A DNA stretch of 64,000 nt. It comes from Rhodoblastus sp963748385 (GTDB taxonomy: Bacteria > Pseudomonadota > Alphaproteobacteria > Rhizobiales > Beijerinckiaceae). The DNA lies in the NCBI GenBank assembly GCA_963748385.1, contig CAVVIQ010000016.1, positions 62,001 through 126,000 on the forward strand. Reading direction: 5' to 3'. This document shows positions 51,084-60,096 of the stretch, piece after piece. Both the position numbers and the translations under genes were made by a program. The notes under the pieces are model-generated. The model was not told where the DNA came from and searched no databases. It saw only the letters and a list, made by a program, of their open reading frames with translations. How positions within the stretch are numbered: the stretch's first letter is position 1; the number at the start of each line of letters is the position of its first letter.

Positions 51084-51994
51084 CGCTCGGATACGACCGT
51101 CCGCTCTATATCCTGCCGTTCGACCATCGCGCGTCGTTCGAACAAGGCCTGTTCGGCTGGTCGGGCGATCTGAGCCCCGAACAGACGGAGGCGGTCGCAA
51201 GGGCGAAAGCCGTCATATACGACGCCTTCAAGCTCGCGGTTGCGCGCGGCGCGCCGAAGGAGCATGCGGGCGTCCTCGTTGATTCGCAGTTCGGCGCGCC
51301 GATTCTGAACGACGCGCGCCAACAGGGATTCATCACCTGCATGCCCACCGAAAAGAGCGGGCAGGCCGAGTTTCAGTTCGAATATGGCGATCGATGGGCC
51401 GACGAGATCGAGAAATACCAACCCTCGTTCGTCAAGGCGCTCGTTCGCTACAATCCCGAAGACGACGAAGCGATGAATCGCCGCCAGACGGAGCGCTTGC
51501 GGCGGCTCTGCGACCATCTTCACGCGCACGGGCGCCTGTTCATGTTCGAACTGCTCGTGCCGATGACCCATCAGCAATCGGACCGTCTCGAAGGCGACCA
51601 TCAGCTTTACGACCGCGAGCTGCGGCCGTCGCTGATGATCGCGGCGATCAAGGAACTGCAGGGGGCCGGCGTCGAGCCGGACGTGTGGAAGGTCGAGGGC
51701 CTCGACCTGCAGTCGGACTGCGTCAAGATCTCGGAAACGGCGCGTCGCGATGGCCGCGACCGGGTCGGCTGCATCGTCCTTGGGCGCGGGTCCGACGAAG
51801 CGAAGGTTCGGGCCTGGTTGCATACGGCGGCGCTTACACCCGGCTTCATTGGCTTCGCGGTCGGGCGAACGTCGTTCTGGGATGCGTTGGAGGCCTTGGA
51901 GAAAGGCCAGGCGACCCGCGAGCAGGCGGTCGAGCAGATCGCGAGCCGCTATGCCGAGTGGGTTCGGATCTTTACTGAAGGGAAGCGTGCGTGA
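51080..51994 (+). CDS. DUF2090 protein (aldolase-like domain related to the C-terminal part of IolC-type proteins)
   Basis: The 304-aa protein (DRPLYILPFDHRASFEQGLFGW, VLVDSQFGAPILNDARQQG, MPTEKSGQAEFQFEYGDRW, FVKALVRYNPED, LFMFELLVPMT, DVWKVEGLDLQSDCVKI, GFAVGRTSFWDALE) is a stand-alone DUF2090 domain. It is a TIM-barrel aldolase-like fold otherwise found fused to 5-dehydro-2-deoxygluconokinase. No kinase or inositol gene is nearby. The overlaps with pgi (4 bases) and pgl (4 bases) tie it firmly to the pentose-phosphate array. An aldolase acting on a phosphorylated keto-sugar is inferred; the substrate is unknown. Confidence 0.85.
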   Translation: MTLGYDRPLYILPFDHRASFEQGLFGWSGDLSPEQTEAVARAKAVIYDAFKLAVARGAPKEHAGVLVDSQFGAPILNDARQQGFITCMPTEKSGQAEFQFEYGDRWADEIEKYQPSFVKALVRYNPEDDEAMNRRQTERLRRLCDHLHAHGRLFMFELLVPMTHQQSDRLEGDHQLYDRELRPSLMIAAIKELQGAGVEPDVWKVEGLDLQSDCVKISETARRDGRDRVGCIVLGRGSDEAKVRAWLHTAALTPGFIGFAVGRTSFWDALEALEKGQATREQAVEQIASRYAEWVRIFTEGKRA

Positions 51995-52749
51995 GTCCAT
52001 CCGCCTTCAGACAGATCTCGGCGCCGGACGGCGCGACGGCGGAACTCGCGATTTTCGCGGACAAGGCCGCTCTCGTGAACGGCGCCGCCGCGTTCATAGC
52101 CGAGCAGGCCGCCGAAGCGATCAGCCGGCGTGGCCGTTTCGCCCTCGCCCTTTCCGGCGGAGACACTCCGAAACCTGTCTACGAGCGCCTCGCGACCCTG
52201 GGCGGCGTCGATTGGCGGCGCGCCGAGGTCTTCTTCGGCGACGAGCGCTGCGTGCCGCAGGACGATCCGCGAAGCAATTTCGCGATGGCGAAGGCGGCGC
52301 TGCTCGACCGCGTCGACATTCCTTCGCAGAATGTCCATCGGATTCGCGGCGAGGATCCGCCCCGCGTCGCGGCCGAGTCCTACGCGGGGGAGTTGCGAAA
52401 AACGCTCGGCGAGGATGGGCGCCTCGATCTTATCCTGCTCGGCCTCGGCGAAAACGGCCATACGGCTTCGCTGTTTCCGGGGCTCGCCGCGCTGGAAGAC
52501 AAACGACATGGGGTCGCGGCCGCTTATGTCGAAGTCGCCGGAATGTGGCGCGTAACCATGACTTTTCGGACGATCAACGCCGCGCGCCGGGTGGCGTTGC
52601 TGGTGTCCGGCGCCGGAAAGGCCGAGATCTTGCGCAGAGTGCTGCAAGGCCCGCGCGATCCATTCGTTTTGCCCGCGCAGGCGGTGCGGCCGGAAGAACG
52701 GCCCGCGCTGTGGCTTGTCGACGCCGAAGCGGCGTCAAAACTCTCATAA
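51991..52749 (+). CDS. pgl: 6-phosphogluconolactonase
   Basis: It hydrolyses 6-phosphogluconolactone to 6-phosphogluconate. The 252-aa protein is of the DevB/Pgl family, with FALALSGGDTPKPVYERLA, VFFGDERCVPQDDPRSNFAMAK, LDLILLGLGENGHTASLFPG and a C-terminal LPAQAVRP segment. The start is a GTG at 51991, overlapping the DUF2090 stop by 4 bases (GTGA). With zwf and gnd it completes the oxidative branch in this array. A 59-base gap leads to the glucoamylase gene. Confidence 0.94.
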   Translation: MSPSAFRQISAPDGATAELAIFADKAALVNGAAAFIAEQAAEAISRRGRFALALSGGDTPKPVYERLATLGGVDWRRAEVFFGDERCVPQDDPRSNFAMAKAALLDRVDIPSQNVHRIRGEDPPRVAAESYAGELRKTLGEDGRLDLILLGLGENGHTASLFPGLAALEDKRHGVAAAYVEVAGMWRVTMTFRTINAARRVALLVSGAGKAEILRRVLQGPRDPFVLPAQAVRPEERPALWLVDAEAASKLS

Positions 52750-52808
52750 CCGGCCGTAGACAATTGCGCCCGCAGACCGACAGCGACGCATCAGGAGGAA
52801 ATCGCAAA

Positions 52809-55205
52809 ATGGGAGAAGCGCCTGGATGGCCGGGAATCCCGGCAAGATGGACGTCTAGCGCGAAATCGGGCGTCGGGGCGGCGCTGTCGGACACGAGCCG
52901 GGTCTGGTTCACGATCAGTCACGGCATCCTCAACGAGGTCTATTATCCGCGCGTCGACCACGCTTGCCTGCGGGACCTCGGCCTCATCGTCACCGACGGG
53001 GAACAATTCTTCGCGGAGGAAAAACGCGATTGCGATTGCGCCATTTCCTGGCTGGAGGACGGCGTGCCCGCCTTCCTCCTGACGAACACCCACCGCGAAG
53101 GCCGGTTCCAGATCGTCAAGAAGGTGATCGCCGACCCCCGAAGCGATTCCGTGCTGATGCACATCCGCTTGCAGAGCCTGTCGGGAGAGGCCCTGCGCCT
53201 GTTCGCCATCGCCGCGCCGCACCTCGTCAACGCCGGCGCGAACAACAACGCCTGGCAGGGCGAGTACAAGGGACATGCGATGCTGTTCGCAAGCGGCGAC
53301 GGCGTATTTTCGGCCCTCGTGGCGAATCCGCATTTTATCGCCAGGTCCGTCGGTTTCGTCGGCGTCTCCGACGGCTGGCGACAGCTCCGTCAAAGCCGAC
53401 GGCTGACCGAGCCTTACGAATCGGCCAGCAACGGGAACGTGGCCCTTTCCGCTGAACTTGGTCTCGACGCCGACGGCTGCGCGGTGCTGTCGCTGGGCTT
53501 CGGCGTTTCGGAGGCGGAGGCGGCGTTTCATGCGCTGAGGTCGGTTCAGACGCCATTCGAAACGATCCTCGACGATTACGCCAGCGGCTGGCGGGCCTGG
53601 CAGGCGGAATTGCGCTCGATCGAACGGCGCGCGCGCGGACATAATCTGTATCGCGTCAGCACGGCTGTCCTGCGTTGTCACGAAACGCCGACCTTTCCCG
53701 GCGGACTTATCGCAAGCCTCTCAATTCCGTGGGGTTTCAACAAGGGCGATGACGACATCGGCGGCTACCACCTCGTGTGGCCGCGCGATCTCTGCGAAAC
53801 CGCCGGAGCGCTGCTGGCCTGCGGCGCGCACACCGCCGTTCGACGGGTGCTTCGTTACCTGAGGGCGACCCAGGAAGCCGACGGCAGCTGGCCGCAGAAT
53901 TGTTGGCTCGACGGCGCTCCCTACTGGCGCGGCCTCCAATTGGACGAGTGCGCGTTTCCCATGCTGCTTCTTGACGTGGCCTGGCGCGAGGGAGCCATAA
54001 AGGCGCCCGATATCAAGGCGTTCTGGCCGATGGTGAAAGCCGCCGCGGGCTTCGTGGCGCGCAATGGGCCGCGAACCAAACAAGACCGCTGGGAGGAGAA
54101 CGCCGGATACACCCCGTTCACGCTCGCGGTGGCGGTGGCGTCGCTGCTGGGGGCCGCCGAATTGGCGGAACTGAGCGAGGAGCCGGATCTCGCGGATCTG
54201 TTCCGCGACACCGCGGACGCGTGGAACGATCAAATCGAAGACTGGGTCTATGTCGAAGGAACGGCCCTCGATCGCGAGGCGAAGGTCGCCGGCCATTACA
54301 TCCGGATCGCGCCCGAACAGCCGCAATCGGGAGCGCCCGACGCGCACGCGATCGTGCAGGTGCGCAATCACGAAGCCGGCAGCGGCGCCATTCCGGCCCA
54401 TGATCTGGTCAGCACCGACGCGCTGGCGCTGGTCCGGTTCGGTCTGAGGGCGGCGGACGATCCGAGGATCCTCGACACGGTCGCCGTCATCGACCACGCG
54501 CTCAAGGTCGACCTGCCTCAGGGGCCGGGGTGGCGACGGTACAATTTCGACGGCTATGGCGAAAAGGCCGACGGCAGCCCTTTCGACGGGGTCGGAATCG
54601 GCCGCGCCTGGCCGCTGCTGGCCGGCGAAAGGGCTCATTACGCGCTTGCCGCGGGACGCCGCCCCGAAGCCCAGGCGTTGCTCGAAACCATCGAAGCGCA
54701 TTCCAGCCCCGGAGGCCTGATCCCGGAACAGGTTTGGGACGGGCCGCCAATTCCGGAGCGCGAACTCGCGCCGGGCGAACCCTCGGGCTCCGCCATGCCC
54801 CTGGTCTGGGCTCACGCCGAATATATCAAATTGCTCCGCTCGCTGGCGGATGGCAGGGTGTTCGACATGCCGCCGCATACGGTTCGCCGTTATCTGGTCG
54901 AGAAGCGGAAAGCGCGCTGCCGGACATGGCGAGAGGACGCCCCGGCGCCCGCCATTGCGCCCGGACAGGCGCTCCGCCTGGACCTGGTCGAAGACTCCAT
55001 CGTTCTTTACACGCGCGATGACTGGAAAACCCAGGCGGAGATCGCAACCAGGGACACCGGTCTCGGCCTGCATGTTGCGGAAATCGCCTCCGACGGCGCA
55101 ACGTCAACTCAACGCATTGTTTTCACATGGAGACGACGGCGCGACGAGACTTGGCGCGGCCAGAATTTCGAGGTCGCCGTCGTCCAAAGCGCCGGGACCG
55201 TTTGA
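52809..55205 (+). CDS. Glucan 1,4-alpha-glucosidase (GH15), cytoplasmic
   Basis: The 798-aa protein starts at ATG 52809, with AGGAGG upstream. It has an N-terminal beta-sandwich (VWFTISHGILNEVYYPRVDHACLRDLGLIV, typical of bacterial glucoamylase/glucodextranase) and an (alpha/alpha)6 barrel with GGYHLVWPRDLCETAGALL, SWPQNCWLDG, GLQLDECAFPMLL, a central catalytic Glu expected in DRWEENAGYTP, and the second in GGLIPEQVWDG. There is no signal peptide, so the substrate should be an internal alpha-glucan, releasing glucose for the glk product. It is last in the array. Confidence 0.9.
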   Translation: MGEAPGWPGIPARWTSSAKSGVGAALSDTSRVWFTISHGILNEVYYPRVDHACLRDLGLIVTDGEQFFAEEKRDCDCAISWLEDGVPAFLLTNTHREGRFQIVKKVIADPRSDSVLMHIRLQSLSGEALRLFAIAAPHLVNAGANNNAWQGEYKGHAMLFASGDGVFSALVANPHFIARSVGFVGVSDGWRQLRQSRRLTEPYESASNGNVALSAELGLDADGCAVLSLGFGVSEAEAAFHALRSVQTPFETILDDYASGWRAWQAELRSIERRARGHNLYRVSTAVLRCHETPTFPGGLIASLSIPWGFNKGDDDIGGYHLVWPRDLCETAGALLACGAHTAVRRVLRYLRATQEADGSWPQNCWLDGAPYWRGLQLDECAFPMLLLDVAWREGAIKAPDIKAFWPMVKAAAGFVARNGPRTKQDRWEENAGYTPFTLAVAVASLLGAAELAELSEEPDLADLFRDTADAWNDQIEDWVYVEGTALDREAKVAGHYIRIAPEQPQSGAPDAHAIVQVRNHEAGSGAIPAHDLVSTDALALVRFGLRAADDPRILDTVAVIDHALKVDLPQGPGWRRYNFDGYGEKADGSPFDGVGIGRAWPLLAGERAHYALAAGRRPEAQALLETIEAHSSPGGLIPEQVWDGPPIPERELAPGEPSGSAMPLVWAHAEYIKLLRSLADGRVFDMPPHTVRRYLVEKRKARCRTWREDAPAPAIAPGQALRLDLVEDSIVLYTRDDWKTQAEIATRDTGLGLHVAEIASDGATSTQRIVFTWRRRRDETWRGQNFEVAVVQSAGTV

Positions 55206-55826
55206 CCGAACGACCAGGATCGCATGTGATCAGCTGCAACAAGCTCGGCGCCGAGCAGCGCCGATGCGTCGAATCGACGAAAAGATTTGGCATGAGATAC
55301 GCGCATTTTGGTTGCGGGGGCCCGCAACCACCGACAATCAAGCCTTTTGCGGCCGTGTTCCACCGATCTTGGTCCTGACGATCTGAAGGCGCGCCACGGC
55401 GCCTGAAGCGAAACTGTGACGCGAGGCGGCCGCGATCGGCGCTCAAGGGCGCAGTTCAACGAAAAACGGGACCGTGCTGAAAGCCTGGGTTTGGGGGGCG
55501 GCGCGTTCGAATGCGCAAGGCCGTCTTTTTCGGTACGAGAGCGAATTCCCGAAAAGTCGATGGACTTTTCGGACGGGAATATGCGTCAAAACAATGAAAT
55601 AGCGGAGCGCGTTCGACACTGCGATATGCGAACGGGCTCCAGGAGGCTTCAAACCATTTCCTCGGCATGACGTCGAATGTCGATCGGGGCCGGCGCCGGC
55701 CTGTGTCCATGGCGGCGCCGAAAGCGGGCGCGAGCAAAGGCGCCTAGGGCTCATCGAGATGGCGCTCATCGAAAATTTTAGGCGCGCCGCGCTTTTTTCC
55801 GGGATGGATTATCTTATCTAAACGTC
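55206..55826 (+). other. Intergenic region between the glucoamylase gene and moaA
   Basis: This 621-base gap contains the dispersed repeat copy 2 (55308-55396). Short open frames are present on both strands but none has a ribosome site with a family-like product. The moaA promoter must lie at its 3' end; AT-rich TTATCTTATCTAA at ~55809-55821 directly precedes the start. Confidence 0.4.
55308..55396 (+). repeat. Dispersed intergenic repeat, copy 2
   Basis: It shares with 41577-41661 the hairpin GGTTGCGGG-N-CCGCAACC, ACCGA, CAAGCCTTTTGCG, TGACGATCTGAA and GCGCGCC blocks, in the same order and spacing. Both follow the last gene of an operon. Confidence 0.75.
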
Positions 55827-56873
55827 ATGGGCCTGCATGAACCCGACGCCCGTCCTTTCGACGCGGCGACGTCCGCGGCCGGGCCGCTGATCGACGCGTT
55901 CACCCGGCGGATCAGCTATGTCCGCATTTCCGTAACCGACAGGTGCGATTTCCGCTGCGTTTATTGCATGGCGGAAAACATGCATTTCCTGCCCAAGGCC
56001 GATCTCCTCACGATCGAAGAGCTGGAGCGCCTTGGCGCGGCGCTGATTTCGCGCGGCGTGAGCAAAATTCGTTTGACCGGCGGCGAGCCGCTGGTGCGGC
56101 GCAATGTCATGCAATTGTTCCGCGCTCTCGCGCGTCATCTCGGTCGAGGGCTGAGCGAATTGACCCTGACCACCAATGGCTCGCAGCTCGACCGTTTTGC
56201 CGACGAATTGGCCGAATGCGGCGTCCGCCGCGTCAATGTTTCTCTCGACACGCTCGATCCGGACAAATTCCGGGGGCTGACGCGCCGGGGCGACCCTGCG
56301 AAGGTGCTGGCGGGCATCGAGGCGGCGCAAAGGGCGGGCCTGCAGGTCAAGATCAATTGCGTCGCGCTGAAGGGCGTCAACGACGACGAATTTCTTGCTT
56401 TGACCGATTGGGCGCACGGCCGGGGAATGGCCATTTCGTTCATCGAGGTGATGCCGCTTGGCGAGGACGCCGCCGGCAATATAGAACACTATCTGCCACT
56501 CGATCTGGTCATCGAGGCGTTGGCGAAAAAATACACGATGACGCCTTCGGCTTTCGCCAGCGGCGGCCCCGCACGCTATTTCGATATCGCCGAAACCGGC
56601 GGGCGCGTCGGCTTGATCACGCCGCTCAGCCACAATTTCTGCGAAAGCTGCAATCGCGTGCGCGTCACTTGTACGGGAATGCTCTACATGTGCCTCGGCC
56701 AGGAAAATCGTGTCGATCTGCGCGCGCCATTGCGCGCCTCTGCGGACGACGGCGCCCTTCACGCCGCGCTCGACGAGGCCATGCGGCGCAAGCCGCGCGG
56801 ACATGATTTCGTCAAGCAATGGGCGGGCGAGATCAGCCCCCATCGTCGCCCGATGAGCATGACCGGCGGGTGA
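55827..56873 (+). CDS. moaA: GTP 3',8-cyclase MoaA
   Basis: This radical-SAM enzyme makes the first pterin intermediate of molybdenum cofactor synthesis from GTP. The 348-aa protein has the radical-SAM cluster Cys40, Cys44 and Cys47 in DRCDFRCVYCMAE, LTGGEPLVRRNV, LTLTTNGSQL and NVSLDTLDPDKFRGLTRRGDP. The C-terminal second cluster is CESC followed 13 residues later by Cys. The usual terminal Gly-Gly is present (SMTGG). It faces the Mo-dependent cox operon, converging on the MPT-binding/cytidylyltransferase gene with 6 bases between stops, so it supplies cofactor for the same enzyme. Confidence 0.96.
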   Translation: MGLHEPDARPFDAATSAAGPLIDAFTRRISYVRISVTDRCDFRCVYCMAENMHFLPKADLLTIEELERLGAALISRGVSKIRLTGGEPLVRRNVMQLFRALARHLGRGLSELTLTTNGSQLDRFADELAECGVRRVNVSLDTLDPDKFRGLTRRGDPAKVLAGIEAAQRAGLQVKINCVALKGVNDDEFLALTDWAHGRGMAISFIEVMPLGEDAAGNIEHYLPLDLVIEALAKKYTMTPSAFASGGPARYFDIAETGGRVGLITPLSHNFCESCNRVRVTCTGMLYMCLGQENRVDLRAPLRASADDGALHAALDEAMRRKPRGHDFVKQWAGEISPHRRPMSMTGG

Positions 56874-56879
56874 TTCCAC

Positions 56880-58505
56880 TTATACTGTGCGATCTTCGGC
56901 GGCCAGTTGGCGTCCCCGCCGTCGCCTGTCGTTCAGGGCCTCCGCCGTGTCGAGATCGGTGAATGCGCCGTCGCCAGCGTCGATTTCGCAGACCCATTCG
57001 GCATAGCGGCCGATCAGCTGTTTGGCGCCGGCGTCGCCGTTGGTCTGCTCCAGGATCAGCGGGAAGAAGGCCCGCCCCCACAGCACCGGATTTCCCTGCC
57101 GGCCGTCACAACGCGGGACGACGATGGCGCGGGACGCGGCCGGATCGAAGGCGGCGATCATGCGTGCGACCAGCGCGGGGGCGATGTCCGGCATGTCGCC
57201 GAGAAAGATCATCGCGCCGTCCAACTCTTGCGGCATGGCCGCGACGCCTTTTTTCAGCGAAGTGGAAAGCCCTTGGGCGTAATCCTCGTTGAACACGAAC
57301 TCGACCTCGCTTCCGGCCAATGCGGCGCGAACCTGTTCGGCCTCATGTCCGACCACGGCGACGATTTTTTTGATTCCCGCCGCGCGCGCCGCGTCCACCG
57401 CATGGCGCGCCAAGGGCTTGCCCTCCAGCATCATGGTCAGCTTGTTCGCGCACATGCGCTTCGACTGGCCGGCCGCGAGAACAATGGCCGCGATCCGCGG
57501 CGCCGCCGGCCTGGTTTCAGACTTTGTTTTGGCGTTCCAGGGCGTGGCGGGGAGCAGGCCGCCGACGCCCATCGACATGATGTCGGCGCGGCCAACCGGC
57601 AGTCGGGCGAGAAGGCGCCGCAGGACAAAATCGAAGCCATTGAGCTGGGGCGTACGCGCGCAGCCTGGCATTCCGATCACCGGCGTCCGCCCCATCGCCC
57701 CCAGAAGCAACAAATTCCCGGGGTCAACCGGCATGCCGAAATGGAGGACGCGGCCGCCCGCTTTTTCCAGCGCGGCGGGAACCACGTCCTTTCGGTCGGC
57801 GATCGAGCAGGCGCCGCAGATCAGAATGAGATCGTCGTCCGCCGCGCCGCGCGTCGCGATTTCGCGCGCCAGCTCCGCCTCTTCGTGCGGAACGCGCAGA
57901 TCGGCGCGAAGCGCGCTTCCCAGCGCCGCCAGCCTTTCCCGCGCGCAACGCGAGGTTTTCTCCAGCGTGCTCGTCTTCAGCCCCGGCGCGAGCGTCTGGA
58001 TCAGCGAGACCCGGTGCGGCCGAAAGGGCAGGATTTCGAGCGCCGCCGCGGCGCGTTCGCAGGCGGCGACGATTTTTTCGGGCGCCGCGTAGGGATTGAC
58101 CTTTATGGTCGCGATCATTTCTCCCGGCTCGACAATTTCATGCGGGGGCAAGGTTCCCAGTGTAATCGCCTCATCGACATGATTGAACGCATCGACGCCA
58201 CGCCGGTCGAAATGCAGCAATCCGTGAAAGGCTGCGTGGAGATTGCAGCGGCCGTCGCGCGCCTTGCGGGCGATCACGCCGGAACCCGCCAGCGCCCGCG
58301 CCACCCGCGCCGCCGCGACGTCTTCGGCGACATCCTTCGGGTCGGGCAGCGCGACCTGCACCGTTTCCATACCGGCGTCGCGCAGGCGCTTTATGTCCTC
58401 GGGCGCGAGCTTGCGTCCCTTGGGGATGAAAAGATCGGGAAGACGTATCGCGTGGGCGAGCAGGCCGCCGCAGGCTTCCTCACGCTCGAGCGTCACAAAT
58501 TTCAT
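56880..58505 (-). CDS. Molybdopterin-binding / NTP-transferase fusion (MocA-like, MCD synthesis)
   Basis: The 541-aa protein (ATG 58505) fuses two domains. Residues ~1-325 form a MoeA/MogA-like molybdopterin-binding domain (MKFVTLEREEACGGLLAHAIRLPD, PDLFIPKGRKLAPEDIKRL, LILICGACSIADRKDVVPAAL). Residues ~335-541 form a MobA/MocA-like nucleotidyltransferase starting AAIVLAAGQSKRMCANKL with VVGHEAEQV and MIFLGDMPDIAP. Family members convert molybdopterin to the cytosine dinucleotide form used by CO dehydrogenase and xanthine-dehydrogenase-type enzymes. It overlaps coxI by 4 bases and is last in the cox operon. MCD rather than MGD is inferred from context. Confidence 0.88.
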   Translation of the reverse strand: MKFVTLEREEACGGLLAHAIRLPDLFIPKGRKLAPEDIKRLRDAGMETVQVALPDPKDVAEDVAAARVARALAGSGVIARKARDGRCNLHAAFHGLLHFDRRGVDAFNHVDEAITLGTLPPHEIVEPGEMIATIKVNPYAAPEKIVAACERAAAALEILPFRPHRVSLIQTLAPGLKTSTLEKTSRCARERLAALGSALRADLRVPHEEAELAREIATRGAADDDLILICGACSIADRKDVVPAALEKAGGRVLHFGMPVDPGNLLLLGAMGRTPVIGMPGCARTPQLNGFDFVLRRLLARLPVGRADIMSMGVGGLLPATPWNAKTKSETRPAAPRIAAIVLAAGQSKRMCANKLTMMLEGKPLARHAVDAARAAGIKKIVAVVGHEAEQVRAALAGSEVEFVFNEDYAQGLSTSLKKGVAAMPQELDGAMIFLGDMPDIAPALVARMIAAFDPAASRAIVVPRCDGRQGNPVLWGRAFFPLILEQTNGDAGAKQLIGRYAEWVCEIDAGDGAFTDLDTAEALNDRRRRGRQLAAEDRTV

Positions 58506-59536
58506 TCCGCCGCGCTCCTCAATGTTTGCGCTTGGGCGCAGCGCAGGACCGAGGTCATTTCCGCCGCGACGGCGATGGCGATTTCCGGCGGCGACGCCGC
58601 GCCGATCGAAAGCCCGATCGGCCCATGGATTCGCGCCAGATCGGATTCGCAAAAGCCTTTTGCGCGCAGGCGGGCGCGACGCTTTTCCCCCGTGCCGCGC
58701 GAACCGAGCGCGCCGATATAAAAGGCCGGGCTGCGCAAAGCGGCGATCAGGGCCGGATCGTCGATCCTCGGCTCATGGGTGAGCGCGACCAGAGCGCAGC
58801 GCGAGTCGAGATGGATTTTGTGGAAAAAATCCTCCGGCCATTCGGCGTGGAGTTCGACCCCGGGGAAACGTTCCGCGGTGGCGAAAACCGGCCGCGGATC
58901 CACCACGATCACGCGATAACCCGCCGCCGCCGCGATCGGCGCCAGGCCTTGCGCGATGTGAACGGCGCCGACGATGACGAGACGCAAAGGCGGACGCCAG
59001 AATTCGACAAAAAATTTTCCGCGCGGCGTTTCGACCACTGTTTCGACGCCGCGCGCGACGGCCGCGGCGAGGACGCGTCGGCTGTCTTCGCTGAACCCGG
59101 CGTTGTCGAGCCGATCGCCCTCCACCAGAAACCTTTCGCCGCTGTCGAACGCCACCAGCGCCGCCGTCGTCTCCCCCGCATCGAGTCGCGCCACAATCCG
59201 GCGAACGTCAGGCCCATCCTCGAGCCGTTCGACCAGAACGGCGATCCTGCCGCCGCAGGCCAGACCGACGGACCAGGCCTTGCCGTCGCCGACGCCGAAC
59301 TCCAGCAGCGCCGGCCGGCCCGTTTGCATGACCTCTTCGGCGTTGGCCAGCACCTCGCCCTCGACGCAGCCGCCGGAAACCGAGCCGATCATGTGGCCGG
59401 ATTCATCGGCGGCGAGCCGCGAACCGGCGGCGCGCGGCGACGATCCCCAGGTCGAGACGACCGTCGCCAGCGCGGCCTTTCGCCCGCTCCGCGCCCAGGA
59501 AAGGGCCTCGCGCAGAATATCGCCGCTGTCATCCAT
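58502..59536 (-). CDS. coxI: CoxI, XdhC/CoxI-family Mo-cofactor maturation protein
   Basis: The 344-aa protein (ATG 59536) has the complete two-part family structure. The N-terminal XdhC/CoxI domain reads KAALATVVSTWGSSPRAAGSRLA, GHMIGSVSGGCVEGEV and WSVGLACGGRIAVLVE. The C-terminal Rossmann domain reads RLVIVGAVHIAQGLAPIAAAAGYRVIVVDPR, LTHEPRIDDPAL, YIGALGSRGTGEKRRARL and GLSIGAASPPEIAIAVAAEM. Such proteins bind the Mo cofactor and assist sulfuration and insertion. Length and position (after coxG) match CoxI rather than CoxF. It overlaps the next gene by 4 bases and coxG by 1 base. Confidence 0.88.
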   Translation of the reverse strand: MDDSGDILREALSWARSGRKAALATVVSTWGSSPRAAGSRLAADESGHMIGSVSGGCVEGEVLANAEEVMQTGRPALLEFGVGDGKAWSVGLACGGRIAVLVERLEDGPDVRRIVARLDAGETTAALVAFDSGERFLVEGDRLDNAGFSEDSRRVLAAAVARGVETVVETPRGKFFVEFWRPPLRLVIVGAVHIAQGLAPIAAAAGYRVIVVDPRPVFATAERFPGVELHAEWPEDFFHKIHLDSRCALVALTHEPRIDDPALIAALRSPAFYIGALGSRGTGEKRRARLRAKGFCESDLARIHGPIGLSIGAASPPEIAIAVAAEMTSVLRCAQAQTLRSAAE

Positions 59537-60096
59537 CACTTCGTCAGCCCGAAAATTTTCCGCAGCCACGCCCGGATCGCCGACGCCAGGCGGACGAACC
59601 ATCCCTGCCGCGGCGCCGGCGGCGCAACGGAATCATTGGCGGCGGCGCCGACGATCACCGAAAAATTGCCGAAAAACTCGTCGGCCAGTTTTTTAGCGGC
59701 GCCATCGATCAACCGCCCGCCGAGCTGGGCGATCTTGCCGCCGACTTCCGCGTCCACGTCATAGGTCAGAAGCGTCGCGGCCGCGCCGTCGTCCAGATGC
59801 ACGTCGTCCAGACGCACATGAGCGCCGCCGCGCGCAAATCCGGCCGCGCCGCCCGAGCCTTCGCCCTGAATCCGATATTCGCGCAATGGATCGAGGTCGG
59901 ACAATTTCACCTTGCCGGAGAAATTCGCCTTGACCGGGCCGATGCGCACGACCACGCGGGCGTTCATGTCGGTGTCGGAAATCTTCTCGATGCTTTCGCA
60001 GCCCGGAATGCTTTGGCGCAAGATCTCGGCGTCATTGAGCGCCGCGAACACGCGCGCGCGCGGCGCGGCGATCTTCTGCGTCCCGTGCATATTCAT
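59536..60096 (-). CDS. coxG: CoxG, SRPBCC-family CO dehydrogenase accessory protein
   Basis: The 186-aa protein has the CoxG SRPBCC fold: MHGTQKIAAPRARVFAALNDAEILRQSIPGCESIEK at the N-terminus, VVVRIGPVKANFSGKVKLSDLDP, the Gly-rich GGAAGFARGGAHVRL, and DVDAEVGGKIAQLGGRLIDGAAKKLADEFF. The tail ends in a short amphipathic/basic segment (WFVRLASAIRAWLRKIFGLTK), suiting membrane attachment. In Oligotropha CoxG is implicated in anchoring CO dehydrogenase to the membrane. The start overlaps the coxF stop by 4 bases. Confidence 0.92.
   Translation of the reverse strand: MNMHGTQKIAAPRARVFAALNDAEILRQSIPGCESIEKISDTDMNARVVVRIGPVKANFSGKVKLSDLDPLREYRIQGEGSGGAAGFARGGAHVRLDDVHLDDGAAATLLTYDVDAEVGGKIAQLGGRLIDGAAKKLADEFFGNFSVIVGAAANDSVAPPAPRQGWFVRLASAIRAWLRKIFGLTK

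Noticed and set aside
48198..51200. A 1000-residue open frame on the minus strand
   Set aside because: It is antisense to tal and pgi, has Arg/Asp/Gly-rich nonsense composition and no ribosome site; it results from high GC content.
42132..55205. A ribulose monophosphate (formaldehyde fixation) cluster
   Set aside because: The typical partners zwf, gnd, pgi, tkt and tal are present, but no hexulose-phosphate synthase or isomerase gene is found, so the array is read as the oxidative pentose-phosphate pathway.
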